Counted from the stretch's first letter, positions 1 to 6,098 are shown. The stretch is 8,554 nucleotides of DNA from SKLM01 sp964514285 (GCA_964514285.1 CAZEQC010000140.1:1-8554); one strand, 5' to 3'. Numbers and translations: made by a program. Notes: a model not told the origin generated them from the sequence alone.

Positions 1-528
1 CTCCTCCCGGGCAGCGTTCAGAGCGGCCAGCAGGACGCATCTGGGACCGATGTCGCCTTCAAAGCTATGCGCCTGGCGCCACTCCGCGATCTGGGCCGCG
101 TGCTCGGCGTCGTGCCGCCACTCGACCTTCAGGCAGTTGGGGAAGGCCCAGTCCCCATCGTCGAAGGCACGGCTCGCAAAGAAGACCTCATCGGGCAGCT
201 CGCGGAGCCAGGCCAACCACGCTGCACGGGCATCCTGCAGCTCGGCCACCACCTCCCGCAGGGAGCTATCCTTCCACCCATCAACCACGTTAGCGTTGAA
301 GGCATCCACTGCAACGTCCTCTGGAGCTGCCCCGGCTACCATACGCGCCATCTGACGCTGCTCCCAGCGGTCCCAGGCGGCAATGTGGGCCAGCGCGTCC
401 TTGACCGTCCAGCCGTCCAGGAAGGCCTTCTTCGTCAGAGCCTCCTCGGTCAATCCCAGGAGCCCGGCCAGCAACTCGCTCCGCTCGGCGGCAAGACGAG
501 CCAACAGATGCAAGCGCTCATCAGTCAT
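1..528 (-). CDS. DinB/ClbS-like four-helix-bundle protein (3' end outside window)
   Basis: The minus strand reads open for 176 codons from ATG 528 to the window edge without a stop. Motifs fit the DinB/DfsB (ClbS) superfamily: GWTVKDALAHIAAWDRWE at residues 39-56 (H48) and WRHDAEHAAQIAEWR at 137-151 (H139, H143). These three histidines could form the usual metal site. Family members include thiol-dependent transferases, resistance proteins and many of unknown role, so the reaction is not assigned. The start is supported by AAGGAGG seven bases upstream and a promoter at 567-594. Single-domain members usually end soon after the last histidine helix. Here the protein continues with RCVLLAALNAAREE (163-176), which resembles the start of another DinB helix 1, so a tandem-domain protein is possible. 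No signal peptide is seen, so it is probably cytoplasmic. Confidence 0.82.
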   Translation of the reverse strand, partial: MTDERLHLLARLAAERSELLAGLLGLTEEALTKKAFLDGWTVKDALAHIAAWDRWEQRQMARMVAGAAPEDVAVDAFNANVVDGWKDSSLREVVAELQDARAAWLAWLRELPDEVFFASRAFDDGDWAFPNCLKVEWRHDAEHAAQIAEWRQAHSFEGDIGPRCVLLAALNAAREE

Positions 529-566
529 AACATCTCCTCCTTCTCCCCAGGCCTTGGCATGACCCC

Positions 567-594
567 ATGGTAGCCGCTTCTCCATCTCTGTCAA
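567..594 (-). promoter_or_regulatory. Candidate sigma70-type promoter for the DinB-like gene
   Basis: On the minus strand a perfect TTGACA (-35) lies at 589-594, and TACCAT (-10, four of six consensus bases) lies at 567-572 with a 16-base spacer. Transcription would start near 560, giving a leader of about 30 bases that contains the AAGGAGG ribosome site. The assignment is by eye from consensus match only. Confidence 0.5.
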
Positions 595-734
595 AGGCCT
601 CAGAACCCAACAGGGGAAGGACATCTCGAACTCGCGAGCCCCTAGAATCCCGAAGTCTGCACGGTCAAGCGATCTGTCGTAGCGTCTCCGTGTTCGTCAT
701 AGCGCTTGTTGCTGGGCTCGTTGAACCGAGACGT

Positions 735-894
735 CGGAACTGGACATTGGCGAAGTCTGGATACCCCATATCTTCCGGACTGCAGTCAGCCCGCCCTGAG
801 AAGCGGGGATTGTAGTGGCGACTTCAGTCGCTTTCTTGGCGCGAAAAACGGCTGAAGCCGTTACTACAAACGAAAACGCCAGAGTCCAGTTCGG
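735..894. repeat. Nested REP/MITE-like inverted repeat
   Basis: The core arms are 810-834 (starting TTGTAGTGGCGACTTCAG) and 845-869 (ending CTGAAGCCGTTACTACAA), separated by 10 bases. They pair at 20 of 25 positions, and all five differences are transitions. A second pair of arms lies further out: 735-752 (CGGAACTGGACATTGGCG) against the reverse complement of 877-894 (CCGAACTGGACTCTGGCG), 15 of 18 matching. The GTAGTAACGGCTTCAGCCGTTACTAC style resembles high-copy palindromes I associate with Chloroflexota and some cyanobacteria. No transposase is present, so this would be a non-autonomous or REP-type element. Confidence 0.65.
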
Positions 895-984
895 AATTCT
901 GGCTAGATGCGCTGGCCCTGAAACCCCAGAGAGGTTAGTGACGACCCACATGGGCCGACAGGCGTGCTGGTCAGCCAGTTTTCC

Positions 985-1051
985 CACCGCAGAGGCGCAG
1001 AGTTCGGGGCTATTCTCTTCCTTTCTCTGCGCTCTCTGCGTCTCTGCGGTG
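985..1051. repeat. CACCGCAGAGNCGCAGAG palindromic repeat
   Basis: The left arm CACCGCAGAGGCGCAGAG (985-1002) and right arm CTCTGCGTCTCTGCGGTG (1034-1051) are reverse complements apart from one base. The 31-base interval is pyrimidine-rich, and the right arm is preceded by a further CTCTGCG-like unit (1025-1031). This sequence resembles a dispersed repeat seen in several environmental bacterial genomes (recollection, not searched). It ends 30 bases before the PadR promoter and shows no T-tract that would suggest a terminator. Confidence 0.6.
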
Positions 1052-1081
1052 AGAAGTAGGTCATCACCAGCAAAGAGGGGC

Positions 1082-1110
1082 TTGACGTAGCCGCGAATCT
1101 ATGATAGAAT
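1082..1110 (+). promoter_or_regulatory. PadR cassette promoter
   Basis: TTGACG (-35, five of six) at 1082-1087 and TAGAAT (-10, five of six) at 1105-1110 are separated by an optimal 17-base spacer. Transcription would begin around 1117. Because the ATG at 1101 lies inside this promoter, it cannot be the translation start of the regulator, which favours the GTG at 1155. The 34-bp dyad starts on the last base of the -10 box. Confidence 0.72.
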
Positions 1111-1143
1111 GCATAACGTGCTTATGTATAAGTCTGTTATGCA
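1110..1143. promoter_or_regulatory. 34-bp nested dyad, candidate PadR operator
   Basis: The sequence is symmetric at two levels. The outer arms TGCATAAC (1110-1117) and GTTATGCA (1136-1143) are perfect, as are the inner arms CTTAT (1121-1125) and ATAAG (1128-1132). The arrangement is 8-3-5-2-5-3-8 bases. It is AT-rich within a GC-rich region and covers the predicted transcription start and early leader. PadR proteins bind as dimers to AT-rich dyads and often repress themselves, so this is the natural autoregulatory operator. As RNA it could also form a leader hairpin just before the GGGGG ribosome site. Confidence 0.62.
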
Positions 1144-1154
1144 GAGGGGGCAGG

Positions 1155-1544
1155 GTGAGTGGCAACACAGGCACCAGGGGAGACGAGAGCATCTCCAGCG
1201 ATAGCATAGAACAGATGCGCAAGGGCACCACCACCCTGGCGATTCTCAAACTGCTGGTCGATGCCGACGAGCCAATGCACGGCTACCGTATGATCCAGGC
1301 GCTGGAGGAACGAAGTCGCGGCATCTTCGCCTTCAACGAGGGTCTGATCTATCCACGCCTGCACCAGATGGAGCACGACGGGCTGCTGCGCAGCCGCTGG
1401 GAGGGAGAGCCCGGCACCCGCCGCCGCAAGGTCTACGTGGTCACCGACAAGGGCCACCGCCAGCTGGAGGCGGAGCTGGAGCAGTGGGAAACCTTCCGCC
1501 GCGGCATGCGCTTGCTTCTGGGGCTGGAACAGGCGTCTGCATAG
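1155..1544 (+). CDS. PadR-family transcriptional regulator
   Basis: This 129-residue winged-helix DNA-binding protein shows the PadR plan. A first helix segment runs from MRKGTTTLAILKLL (21-34), followed by PMHGYRMIQAL (40-50). The recognition-helix region EGLIYPRLHQMEHDGLL (62-78) matches the family's GTLYPALHRLE-like signature. The wing strand RKVYVVTDKG (91-100) precedes a short C-terminal dimerisation helix. The start chosen is GTG 1155, preceded by GAGGGGG with a short spacing; ATG 1101 sits within the promoter, and ATG 1215 lacks a ribosome site. It would act in the cytoplasm as a dimeric repressor, probably of its own cassette through the dyad at 1110-1143. The next gene, 64 bases downstream, encodes a HAAS-like protein, the usual partner of PadR genes. 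The inducer is unknown. Confidence 0.9.
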   Translation: MSGNTGTRGDESISSDSIEQMRKGTTTLAILKLLVDADEPMHGYRMIQALEERSRGIFAFNEGLIYPRLHQMEHDGLLRSRWEGEPGTRRRKVYVVTDKGHRQLEAELEQWETFRRGMRLLLGLEQASA

Positions 1545-1608
1545 CCCGCGTAGGTGGCAAAGCGCTCATCCAACAGATTCTGCCTCGGGTAACGGCCAGG
1601 CACACACA

Positions 1609-2088
1609 ATGAACACCATCGACGACGTCCTCGAACGCATCCGCGCCCAGATGAACCTGGAGGCGGAGATGGAGCACGAGCTTCTGATGGAGATTCGAGG
1701 CCACCTGGAGGAGGCGGTGGCCGATGCGCGAACCCAGGGGATGAGCGAGGAGGAGGCGCTGACCCAGGCGGCCGCCCGCTTCGGGGTGGAAGAGGTGGCC
1801 CACGAACTGCAGGCCACTCACCAGGGCTGGGGCACGCTGGAGGGCATCGCGGCCGCCGCCCTGCCCGTCCTCTGCGCCCTGGTGCTACGCTGGTTGGTCT
1901 TCGCGCCCGACGGCACCTTCGTCGGCTGGCAGGAGATGCTGAGCCGGCCGGCCTTCGGCCTCGTCGCCCTCATCGCCCTGCTGATACCGCTGTGGCGCTT
2001 CCCCCGCCGCCGATACGCCCTGATCTCCTGGGCCATCTTCTGGGCGCTCTCCGTGATCATCATCGCTGGCGACGCGGTGCAGTGGTAG
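1609..2088 (+). CDS. HAAS-like (permease-prefix-domain) membrane protein, PadR partner
   Basis: This 159-residue protein has an acidic helical N-terminus (1-72) typical of the HAAS/permease prefix domain encoded next to PadR genes. It includes EIRGHLEEAVADARTQGMSEEEA (around 28-50) and QAAARFGVEEVAHEL (53-67). Three hydrophobic segments follow at about 80-98, 113-130 and 136-155, so the helical part is probably cytoplasmic and anchored. Members of this association are thought to transmit membrane or metabolite signals or to modulate their regulator, but no enzymatic activity is known. The ATG at 1609 has no clear ribosome site upstream, which suggests weak or coupled translation. It lies in the same transcription unit as the PadR gene. 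Confidence 0.75.
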   Translation: MNTIDDVLERIRAQMNLEAEMEHELLMEIRGHLEEAVADARTQGMSEEEALTQAAARFGVEEVAHELQATHQGWGTLEGIAAAALPVLCALVLRWLVFAPDGTFVGWQEMLSRPAFGLVALIALLIPLWRFPRRRYALISWAIFWALSVIIIAGDAVQW

Positions 2089-2162
2089 ATCCATCACCAG
2101 AGACCGCCGAGGTCGATGAACCGGTTTCTTGAGAGCCCCCTTATGTCACTGAGTGCTGCAAA

Positions 2163-2166
2163 GGAG
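2163..2166 (+). promoter_or_regulatory. Shine-Dalgarno site fixing the 2174 start
   Basis: GGAG in the context AAAGGAGA is placed seven bases before ATG 2174. It excludes the longer frame beginning at GTG 2153. Confidence 0.8.
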
Positions 2167-2173
2167 ACGTTCT

Positions 2174-2863
2174 ATGGGACATCTGAGCATCATTGAGACG
2201 ATCCTGCGCGATCGGGAGACCTTCTTCCTGGAGATTCGCCAGGGCAAGGGCCTGGGACGGAAGATGCAGGCCATGCTGATCTCCAGCGTGGCCTTCTTCG
2301 CCCTCTACGGGGCCGTGATGGGCTCCAGCCACAGCCTCTGGCAGGCCCTCAGCTCCGCCGCCAAGCTCCCCCTGCTCTTCTTGACTACGCTGGTGGTCTG
2401 CGCTCCCACACTCTACTTCTTCAACCTCAACTTCGGCTCCAACCAGAGCCTGAGCCAGAACGTGGCCCTGATGCTGACGACCATCACCGTCACTTCCGTG
2501 CTCCTCCTCAGCTTCTCGCCGGTCGTCACCTTCTTTCTCCTCACCACCAGTCAGTACCAGTTCTTCAAGCTCCTCAACGTGGGGGTCTTCACCATCTCCG
2601 GCATCTTCGGCGTCACGTTTCTCAGCTACGGTATGCAGATCGTCTCCTACGGTGGCGGCGAGGGCGTCAGAGCCCGGCGCACCGTGGTCTGGCTGTGGAT
2701 CATCCTCTACGCCTTCGTCGGCAGCCAGATGGCCTGGACGCTGCGTCCCTTCGTTGGGGCGCCCGGCCTGCCCTTCGAGCTCTTCCGCCAGCTGGGCGGC
2801 AACTTCTACGCCAACGTCCTGGCCAGCTTCGGCGAGATCCTGGGCTTCGTCACGGTGAGGTAG
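2174..2863 (+). CDS. Polytopic membrane protein of unknown function (229 aa)
   Basis: The start is ATG 2174, with AAAGGAGA ending seven bases upstream; a GTG at 2153 in frame lacks such a site. An amphipathic N-terminus, LRDRETFFLEIRQGKGLG (11-28), is followed by about five membrane spans at roughly 32-52, 62-84, 97-123, 131-153 and 170-190. The C-terminus includes RPFVGAPGLPFELFRQLGGN (191-210). I recall similar proteins, mostly cyanobacterial, carried in databases under the label 'actin-binding WH2 domain-containing protein'. No WH2 motif is evident here, so I would not transfer that name. A Yip1-like fold is another possibility. The stop is one base from the start of the next gene, which points to translational coupling and a shared role. 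Confidence 0.8.
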   Translation: MGHLSIIETILRDRETFFLEIRQGKGLGRKMQAMLISSVAFFALYGAVMGSSHSLWQALSSAAKLPLLFLTTLVVCAPTLYFFNLNFGSNQSLSQNVALMLTTITVTSVLLLSFSPVVTFFLLTTSQYQFFKLLNVGVFTISGIFGVTFLSYGMQIVSYGGGEGVRARRTVVWLWIILYAFVGSQMAWTLRPFVGAPGLPFELFRQLGGNFYANVLASFGEILGFVTVR

Positions 2864-2864
2864 G

Positions 2865-3662
2865 ATGATGAAAGAGAAGAGAGAGACCCGATGGGATCAA
2901 CTGCTCGATCTGCTGGCCGAGGAGGTCGCCGAACGGCTGCGGGCCGAGGGCCCGACCGACGACGTGGCGACGGACCGGGGCCAGCCAACGGTCGAGGCAG
3001 CCGAACGATCGAAGGAAGAGGCGGCGACGCCGGAGCCCGCGGGGCCGGCCCCCGAGCTCGCACCCCGGCCGGATAGGGAGGTCGAGTCAGAGGCTGAGGC
3101 CGAGACTCCCCAGGAGGCGACAGAACCCGAAGCGCTGTCCGCGTCCCCCGTCCCCTCGCACACGGCCCGCTTGCTGGGTCGCCTGGCCCTGGGCCTGCTG
3201 GTCCTGGTGATCGTGATCAACATCCCCATCAACCGCCACGGCACCACCCTGGCCACCGCCATGCCCGACCGCCGCGCTCTGGTTTTCCGCGACGGGCTGG
3301 TGGTCAAGGAGGAGGACGACCCGGAAATCTACGTCTACGAGGACGGACGATTCCGCTGGATCAGCAGCTTGAGGGCGTTCGAGATGCACGGCTACGTCTG
3401 GGAGGACGTCCACGTCGTGGAGGACGGCTTCCTGGAGGAGCACGAGATCGGGCCGCCGATCCACGTGATCCTCAAATGCCGCGAGAGCCCCCACATCTAC
3501 CTCCTGGAGGGGGAGGAGAAGCGCTGGATCGTCGACATCGAGGCCTTCGAGGCCCGGGGGTACGTCTGGGAGGACGTCCAGTTCGTCTCCTGCGCCTACC
3601 TGCGTGATCTGCCCGACGGGGAGACGATCCCGCCGGGGCAGGGCCCCCCGCCGCAGCCGTAG
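2865..3662 (+). CDS. Single-pass membrane protein with two YVWEDV repeats
   Basis: This 265-residue protein begins one base after the preceding stop (a second ATG follows at 2868). Residues 1-30 are a charged helix. Residues 30-100 are Glu/Ala/Pro-rich and probably disordered. A membrane span lies at about 103-121 (RLALGLLVLVIVIN), and the C-terminus is probably outside. That part holds two tandem repeats, about 143-199 and 202-256. Each reads roughly IY-x-x-E-(D/G)-G-x-x-RWI-x-AFE-x-x-GYVWEDV, with exact GYVWEDV at 176-182 and 232-238. Similar 'K/R-R-W-I...F...GY.W.DV' repeats occur in many exported bacterial proteins with unclear function and may bind a ligand or the cell wall (inference). 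Cysteines 205 and 243 lie in repeat 2. The topology suggests a sensor or scaffold for the cassette. No catalytic motif is seen. Confidence 0.82.
   Translation: MMKEKRETRWDQLLDLLAEEVAERLRAEGPTDDVATDRGQPTVEAAERSKEEAATPEPAGPAPELAPRPDREVESEAEAETPQEATEPEALSASPVPSHTARLLGRLALGLLVLVIVINIPINRHGTTLATAMPDRRALVFRDGLVVKEEDDPEIYVYEDGRFRWISSLRAFEMHGYVWEDVHVVEDGFLEEHEIGPPIHVILKCRESPHIYLLEGEEKRWIVDIEAFEARGYVWEDVQFVSCAYLRDLPDGETIPPGQGPPPQP
3393..3580 (+). repeat. Intragenic duplication with a 20-bp exact repeat
   Basis: TACGTCTGGGAGGACGTCCA occurs at 3393-3412 and again at 3561-3580, 168 bases (56 codons) apart and in the same frame. It marks the conserved core of the two protein repeats. The flanking codons have diverged more strongly. 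Confidence 0.85.
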
Positions 3663-3717
3663 CTCCCGCAGCGGGCACAGAGAGGGACCTAAGAAGGAAG
3701 ACGTCGGTGTCCGGACC

Positions 3718-5902
3718 TCAGGTCTGTCGTCCCACGCCACGCGCCGCAGGCCTCGGTCCACCCTCGCAAGCGAGCACGGTGTAGACGTCGAGACGAAGGT
3801 TAAGGAAGCGTCCCTCCATCATCGTCTGCCCTTGAGAGTCTGGCGAGAGCTGTCGCGCGCGCACAGGCCAGGGGAGCTCGACGGTCACATCCTGCGGACT
3901 CTGGGCGTAGTTGACCAGGTGCAGCAGCTCCTGTGCGCCGCCGGGAAGGCCNNNNNNNNNNNNNNNNNNNNNNNNNNNNNNNNNNNNNNNNNNNNNNNNN
4001 NNNNNNNNNNNNNNNNNNNNNNNNNNNNNNNNNNNNNNNNNNNNNNNNNNNAAGGCCGTCTTGCGCGCCGCTGGGGAAGCCGTCCCGAGTCTGTCGAACG
4101 ACCTGCCTCGGCCCCTCCCGCCACCAGGTGATCAGAACCGGATCCGCCGCCACCACCCGTGGGATTGACAGATCGCCCACGGCCGTCAGCAGGGCCTCCC
4201 GTTCCTTCGTCGCCGGCACGGCGAACAGCGGGTTACCCTCCCCACCGCCCTGGATGACACGCTGGGTGACGTTGGCCCGGTCCAGGAGGCGGCGGAAGAG
4301 GCGGTTGGAGAAGTAGGCTCGGAAGAGAGCCATAGTCGCCCGTCCCACCGCCGCGCGCACAGCGGGATGGCGCTCCAGAAACGTGGGGCCCGGCCTCTCG
4401 CGCGGCCAGATCGACCGCCCCGCCTCCCGCCCCTCCCCCAGCGCCACGACGCGGCCGCCACGGGCGGCGAAGTCCCACAGGTGGCCGATCAATCCCTCGC
4501 CGGACCCGGGCGGGACGACCAGGACGTCCACCCCCTCCCAGCTCCCCCGGCCGACGATGCGGAAGGGGAGCCCCTCCACGAGCAGGGTCTGGCAGGCGGC
4601 GAAGGTCAGCGGGGCGGCGTAGCGCCAGTCGAAGGGCAGCGTGTCGTAGGGGAAGTAGACCGCCAGCGGCGACGCCTCGTGCGCCCCGGCATAGAGATCG
4701 GCGTTCGTCTCCAGCCAGCGATGGATGCGCCCCAGGGCCCGACGCTGTGCCTCGAACGGCTCGCCCGTCAGCAGGGTGAAGCCGCCGTCTCGGCGGTCGA
4801 AGAACTCCGTCCCCTTGACCACCGTGGCCGTCCCGCAGGCAGCGCCCTCGGCCACCGCCTGTCGGAACTGACGCGGCGTGTAGACCGGGTCGAAGCCGAT
4901 GCCCGCGATGTAGGGGTCGGTGGTGACCGGCGTGTCGCCGGACCAGGCCCGGGCCGCCTTGCAGGTGATGGCATTGTTCACCAACATCCGCTCGGAGACG
5001 AGGCGGGGGAAACTGTGATCCTCGATCATCACCGCGTCGGAGATCAAAGCCGCCCGGCGCAGGTCGACGCCGAAGTCGGCGTAGTGATTGCGGTTCACGG
5101 CGTCGTACACGTTTTCGGTCACCACGACGTCGGACCGCAGCCCGCGAGCGACGTCCGCCAGCTCGTCGATCAGGTCCCAGACCACATCGGCGCGCCACGT
5201 CAGGTAGCGCTGCACGTCGGGATCGGCGGGGACCAGGACCCGGGGGATGGGCTGCCCGCCGGAGGCCCGCGCGTAGGCGGCCCGACAGCGGGGGCAGGTG
5301 CAGCCGGCGCCGGTGACCCAGGTATCGGCGATGGTGAGGACGTGGAGGCCCATCCAGGGGTTGTCCAGGAAGACGCCGTCGGCCCCGGCCTCCACGACGC
5401 CGCGGACCCGCTGCCGCAGGTGCTCCCGCCAGGCGGGGTGGTGCCAGCAGGTCATGTAGCGGCCGGTATAGTAGAAGATGCGCCGGCCCCGGGGATCCCG
5501 GGCGTACCACGCTTGTTCCCGGTGCGAGCCGGCGTAGACGCAGTTGGAGAGCTGGACGTAGCCGAAGACGCGGATGCCGGCCCGGTGGAAGACCTGCACC
5601 GCCTGGGAGAAGCTCTCGCGCTGGGCCTGGTCCTGCTCCGGCGGGAAGCCCCAGTTGAACATCAGGTAGGCCCAGTTGAAGCCGGCGTCGGCCAGCATGC
5701 GCGCCGCCCGCGGGGTATGCGCCTCCAGATGGACGCGTTCGTTGACCGGCTGATCCATGAACTTGAGGTGGTTCATCCGCACGGTGTCGGGCCCGGCCCA
5801 GAAGTAGACGGGACGATGGGTGCCGACGGCGCCGAAGGCGGCCTTGGACGGTGCTGTAGAGCGAGCAGCTGGGTTGGGAAGAAAGCTGATGGTATCATCC
5901 AT
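3718..5902 (-). CDS. Glycoside-hydrolase-like TIM-barrel protein, interrupted by assembly gap
   Basis: ATG 5902 has GGAG eight bases upstream. From it, 617 codons reach the gap. Beyond the gap a different frame gives 77 residues from 3951 to TGA at 3718, including LLHLVNYAQSPQDVTVELP, the typical start of a C-terminal beta-sandwich in such enzymes. If the AAGGCC overlap of the flanks is collapsed, the protein is 692 residues. Residues 30-400 form the probable barrel: GADGVFLDN (173-181) ends a strand, and CTCPRCRAAYARA (201-213) is a CxCxxC metal-type loop common in putative hydrolases. Residues 412-490 resemble the flavodoxin-like trimerisation domain of GH42-type enzymes (LAVYFPYD; VDVLVVPPGSG; GGRVVALGEG). 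No signal peptide is seen, so it is cytoplasmic. Substrate and catalytic acids are not assigned. The divergent symporter gene suggests it processes an imported glycoside. Confidence 0.8.
3931..4084 (-). repeat. Imperfect 24-bp coding tandem repeat flanking the gap
   Basis: On the coding strand the upstream unit encodes DGFPSGAQ (4084-4061). It is followed by DGL at the gap edge, and the other side resumes GLPGGAQ (3951-3931). Joining across the shared GGCCTT gives DGFPSGAQ then DGLPGGAQ, two 24-base units matching at 19 of 24 bases. Further units may be hidden in the gap. Confidence 0.6.
3952..4051. other. Assembly gap (100 N)
   Basis: The exact run of 100 Ns is the conventional placeholder for a gap of unknown length. 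The hydrolase gene frame differs on its two sides, so the true length cannot be 100. Both flanks carry AAGGCC (3946-3951 and 4052-4057), in the same codon register (GGC CTT on the coding strand). Confidence 0.97.
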
Positions 5903-5940
5903 GGCATGGGCTCCGAGCGAGTCAGCGAATCAGCACCCCA

Positions 5941-5949
5941 ATTATAGCA
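5941..5949 (-). promoter_or_regulatory. Extended -10 promoter for the hydrolase gene
   Basis: The minus strand reads TGCTATAAT, a perfect TATAAT with the TGn extension. No good -35 box is found at the standard distance, as is usual for extended -10 promoters or activator-dependent ones. Transcription would start near 5934, about 30 bases before ATG 5902. Confidence 0.6.
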
Positions 5950-5953
5950 CATT

Positions 5954-5963
5954 CAACCCGCGG
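5954..5963 (-). promoter_or_regulatory. Shared 10-mer CCGCGGGTTG at hydrolase promoter
   Basis: Read in the direction of transcription, CCGCGGGTTG ends seven bases before the TATAAT box. The same 10-mer lies in the same orientation at the divergent symporter promoter (6078-6087). This makes it a candidate operator for a common regulator not encoded in the window. Confidence 0.4.
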
Positions 5964-6004
5964 GAGAAGAGGGCCACGCCTGGCGCCTCCGCGATGGTGG
6001 ATGC

Positions 6005-6048
6005 GGTGCCGGGCACTTGCCGAAGGCGCCTCTCCAGTGCCCGGCACC
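6005..6048. repeat. Perfect 13-bp inverted repeat
   Basis: GGTGCCGGGCACT (6005-6017) is exactly complementary to AGTGCCCGGCACC (6036-6048) around an 18-base loop. The form resembles dispersed REP-like palindromes in GC-rich genomes. It sits between the divergent promoters and so might also insulate them or bind a regulator. There is no T-tract. Confidence 0.65.
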
Positions 6049-6069
6049 TCCCGAGTAGACGCGATAGCC

Positions 6070-6098
6070 TTGTCAAGCCGCGGGTTGTCGAGTACACT
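6070..6098 (+). promoter_or_regulatory. Candidate promoter for the symporter gene
   Basis: TTGTCA (-35, five of six) at 6070-6075 and TACACT (-10, four of six) at 6093-6098 are spaced by 17 bases. The predicted leader is about 110 bases long and includes a small hairpin at 6165-6183, ending about 20 bases before the ribosome site. Confidence 0.5.
6078..6087 (+). promoter_or_regulatory. Shared 10-mer CCGCGGGTTG at symporter promoter
   Basis: This copy lies inside the -35/-10 spacer, ending five bases before TACACT, an ideal position for a repressor. It is identical to the copy at 5954-5963. Confidence 0.4.

Larger units (their letters stand above)
529..1081. other. Gene-free intergenic region with dispersed repeats
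   Basis: No open frame here has a ribosome site and a recognisable protein. The short frames are uninterrupted by chance and have no family-like motifs. The region holds the DinB-gene promoter and leader (529-594), an anonymous stretch (595-734), a nested inverted repeat (735-894), another anonymous stretch (895-984) and a second inverted repeat (985-1051). The PadR promoter begins at 1082. Confidence 0.7.

Noticed and set aside
67..573. 168-codon plus-strand frame over the DinB-like gene
   Set aside because: It is antisense to a gene with family motifs, a promoter and a strong ribosome site, and its own translation shows no family pattern.
735..1051. CRISPR array
   Set aside because: The repeats are inverted pairs of different sequence rather than regularly spaced direct repeats with spacers, and no cas genes are present.
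1101..1154. N-terminal extension of PadR from ATG 1101
   Set aside because: This ATG lies within the predicted -10 region and before the transcription start, and the extension (Cys-rich) is not PadR-like.
2121..2157. Internal promoter before the 2174 gene
   Set aside because: TTGAGA at 2129-2134 has no acceptable -10 box at 16-18 bases.
2174..2863. Actin-binding WH2 protein
   Set aside because: That database-style label is remembered for similar proteins, but no WH2 motif (LKKT/V type) is visible in this polytopic membrane protein.
3663..3780. Terminator between the PadR cassette and the hydrolase gene
   Set aside because: Only short dyads (GACCTCAGGTC near 3714-3724, CTCGC/GCGAG at 3763-3774) are present, overlapping the hydrolase 3' end, without T-tracts.
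4367..5947. 526-codon open frame on the plus strand opposite the hydrolase gene
   Set aside because: It is the antisense shadow of a GC-rich gene: composition is Val/Gly/Ala/His/Asp-rich with no domain-like pattern and no ribosome site.
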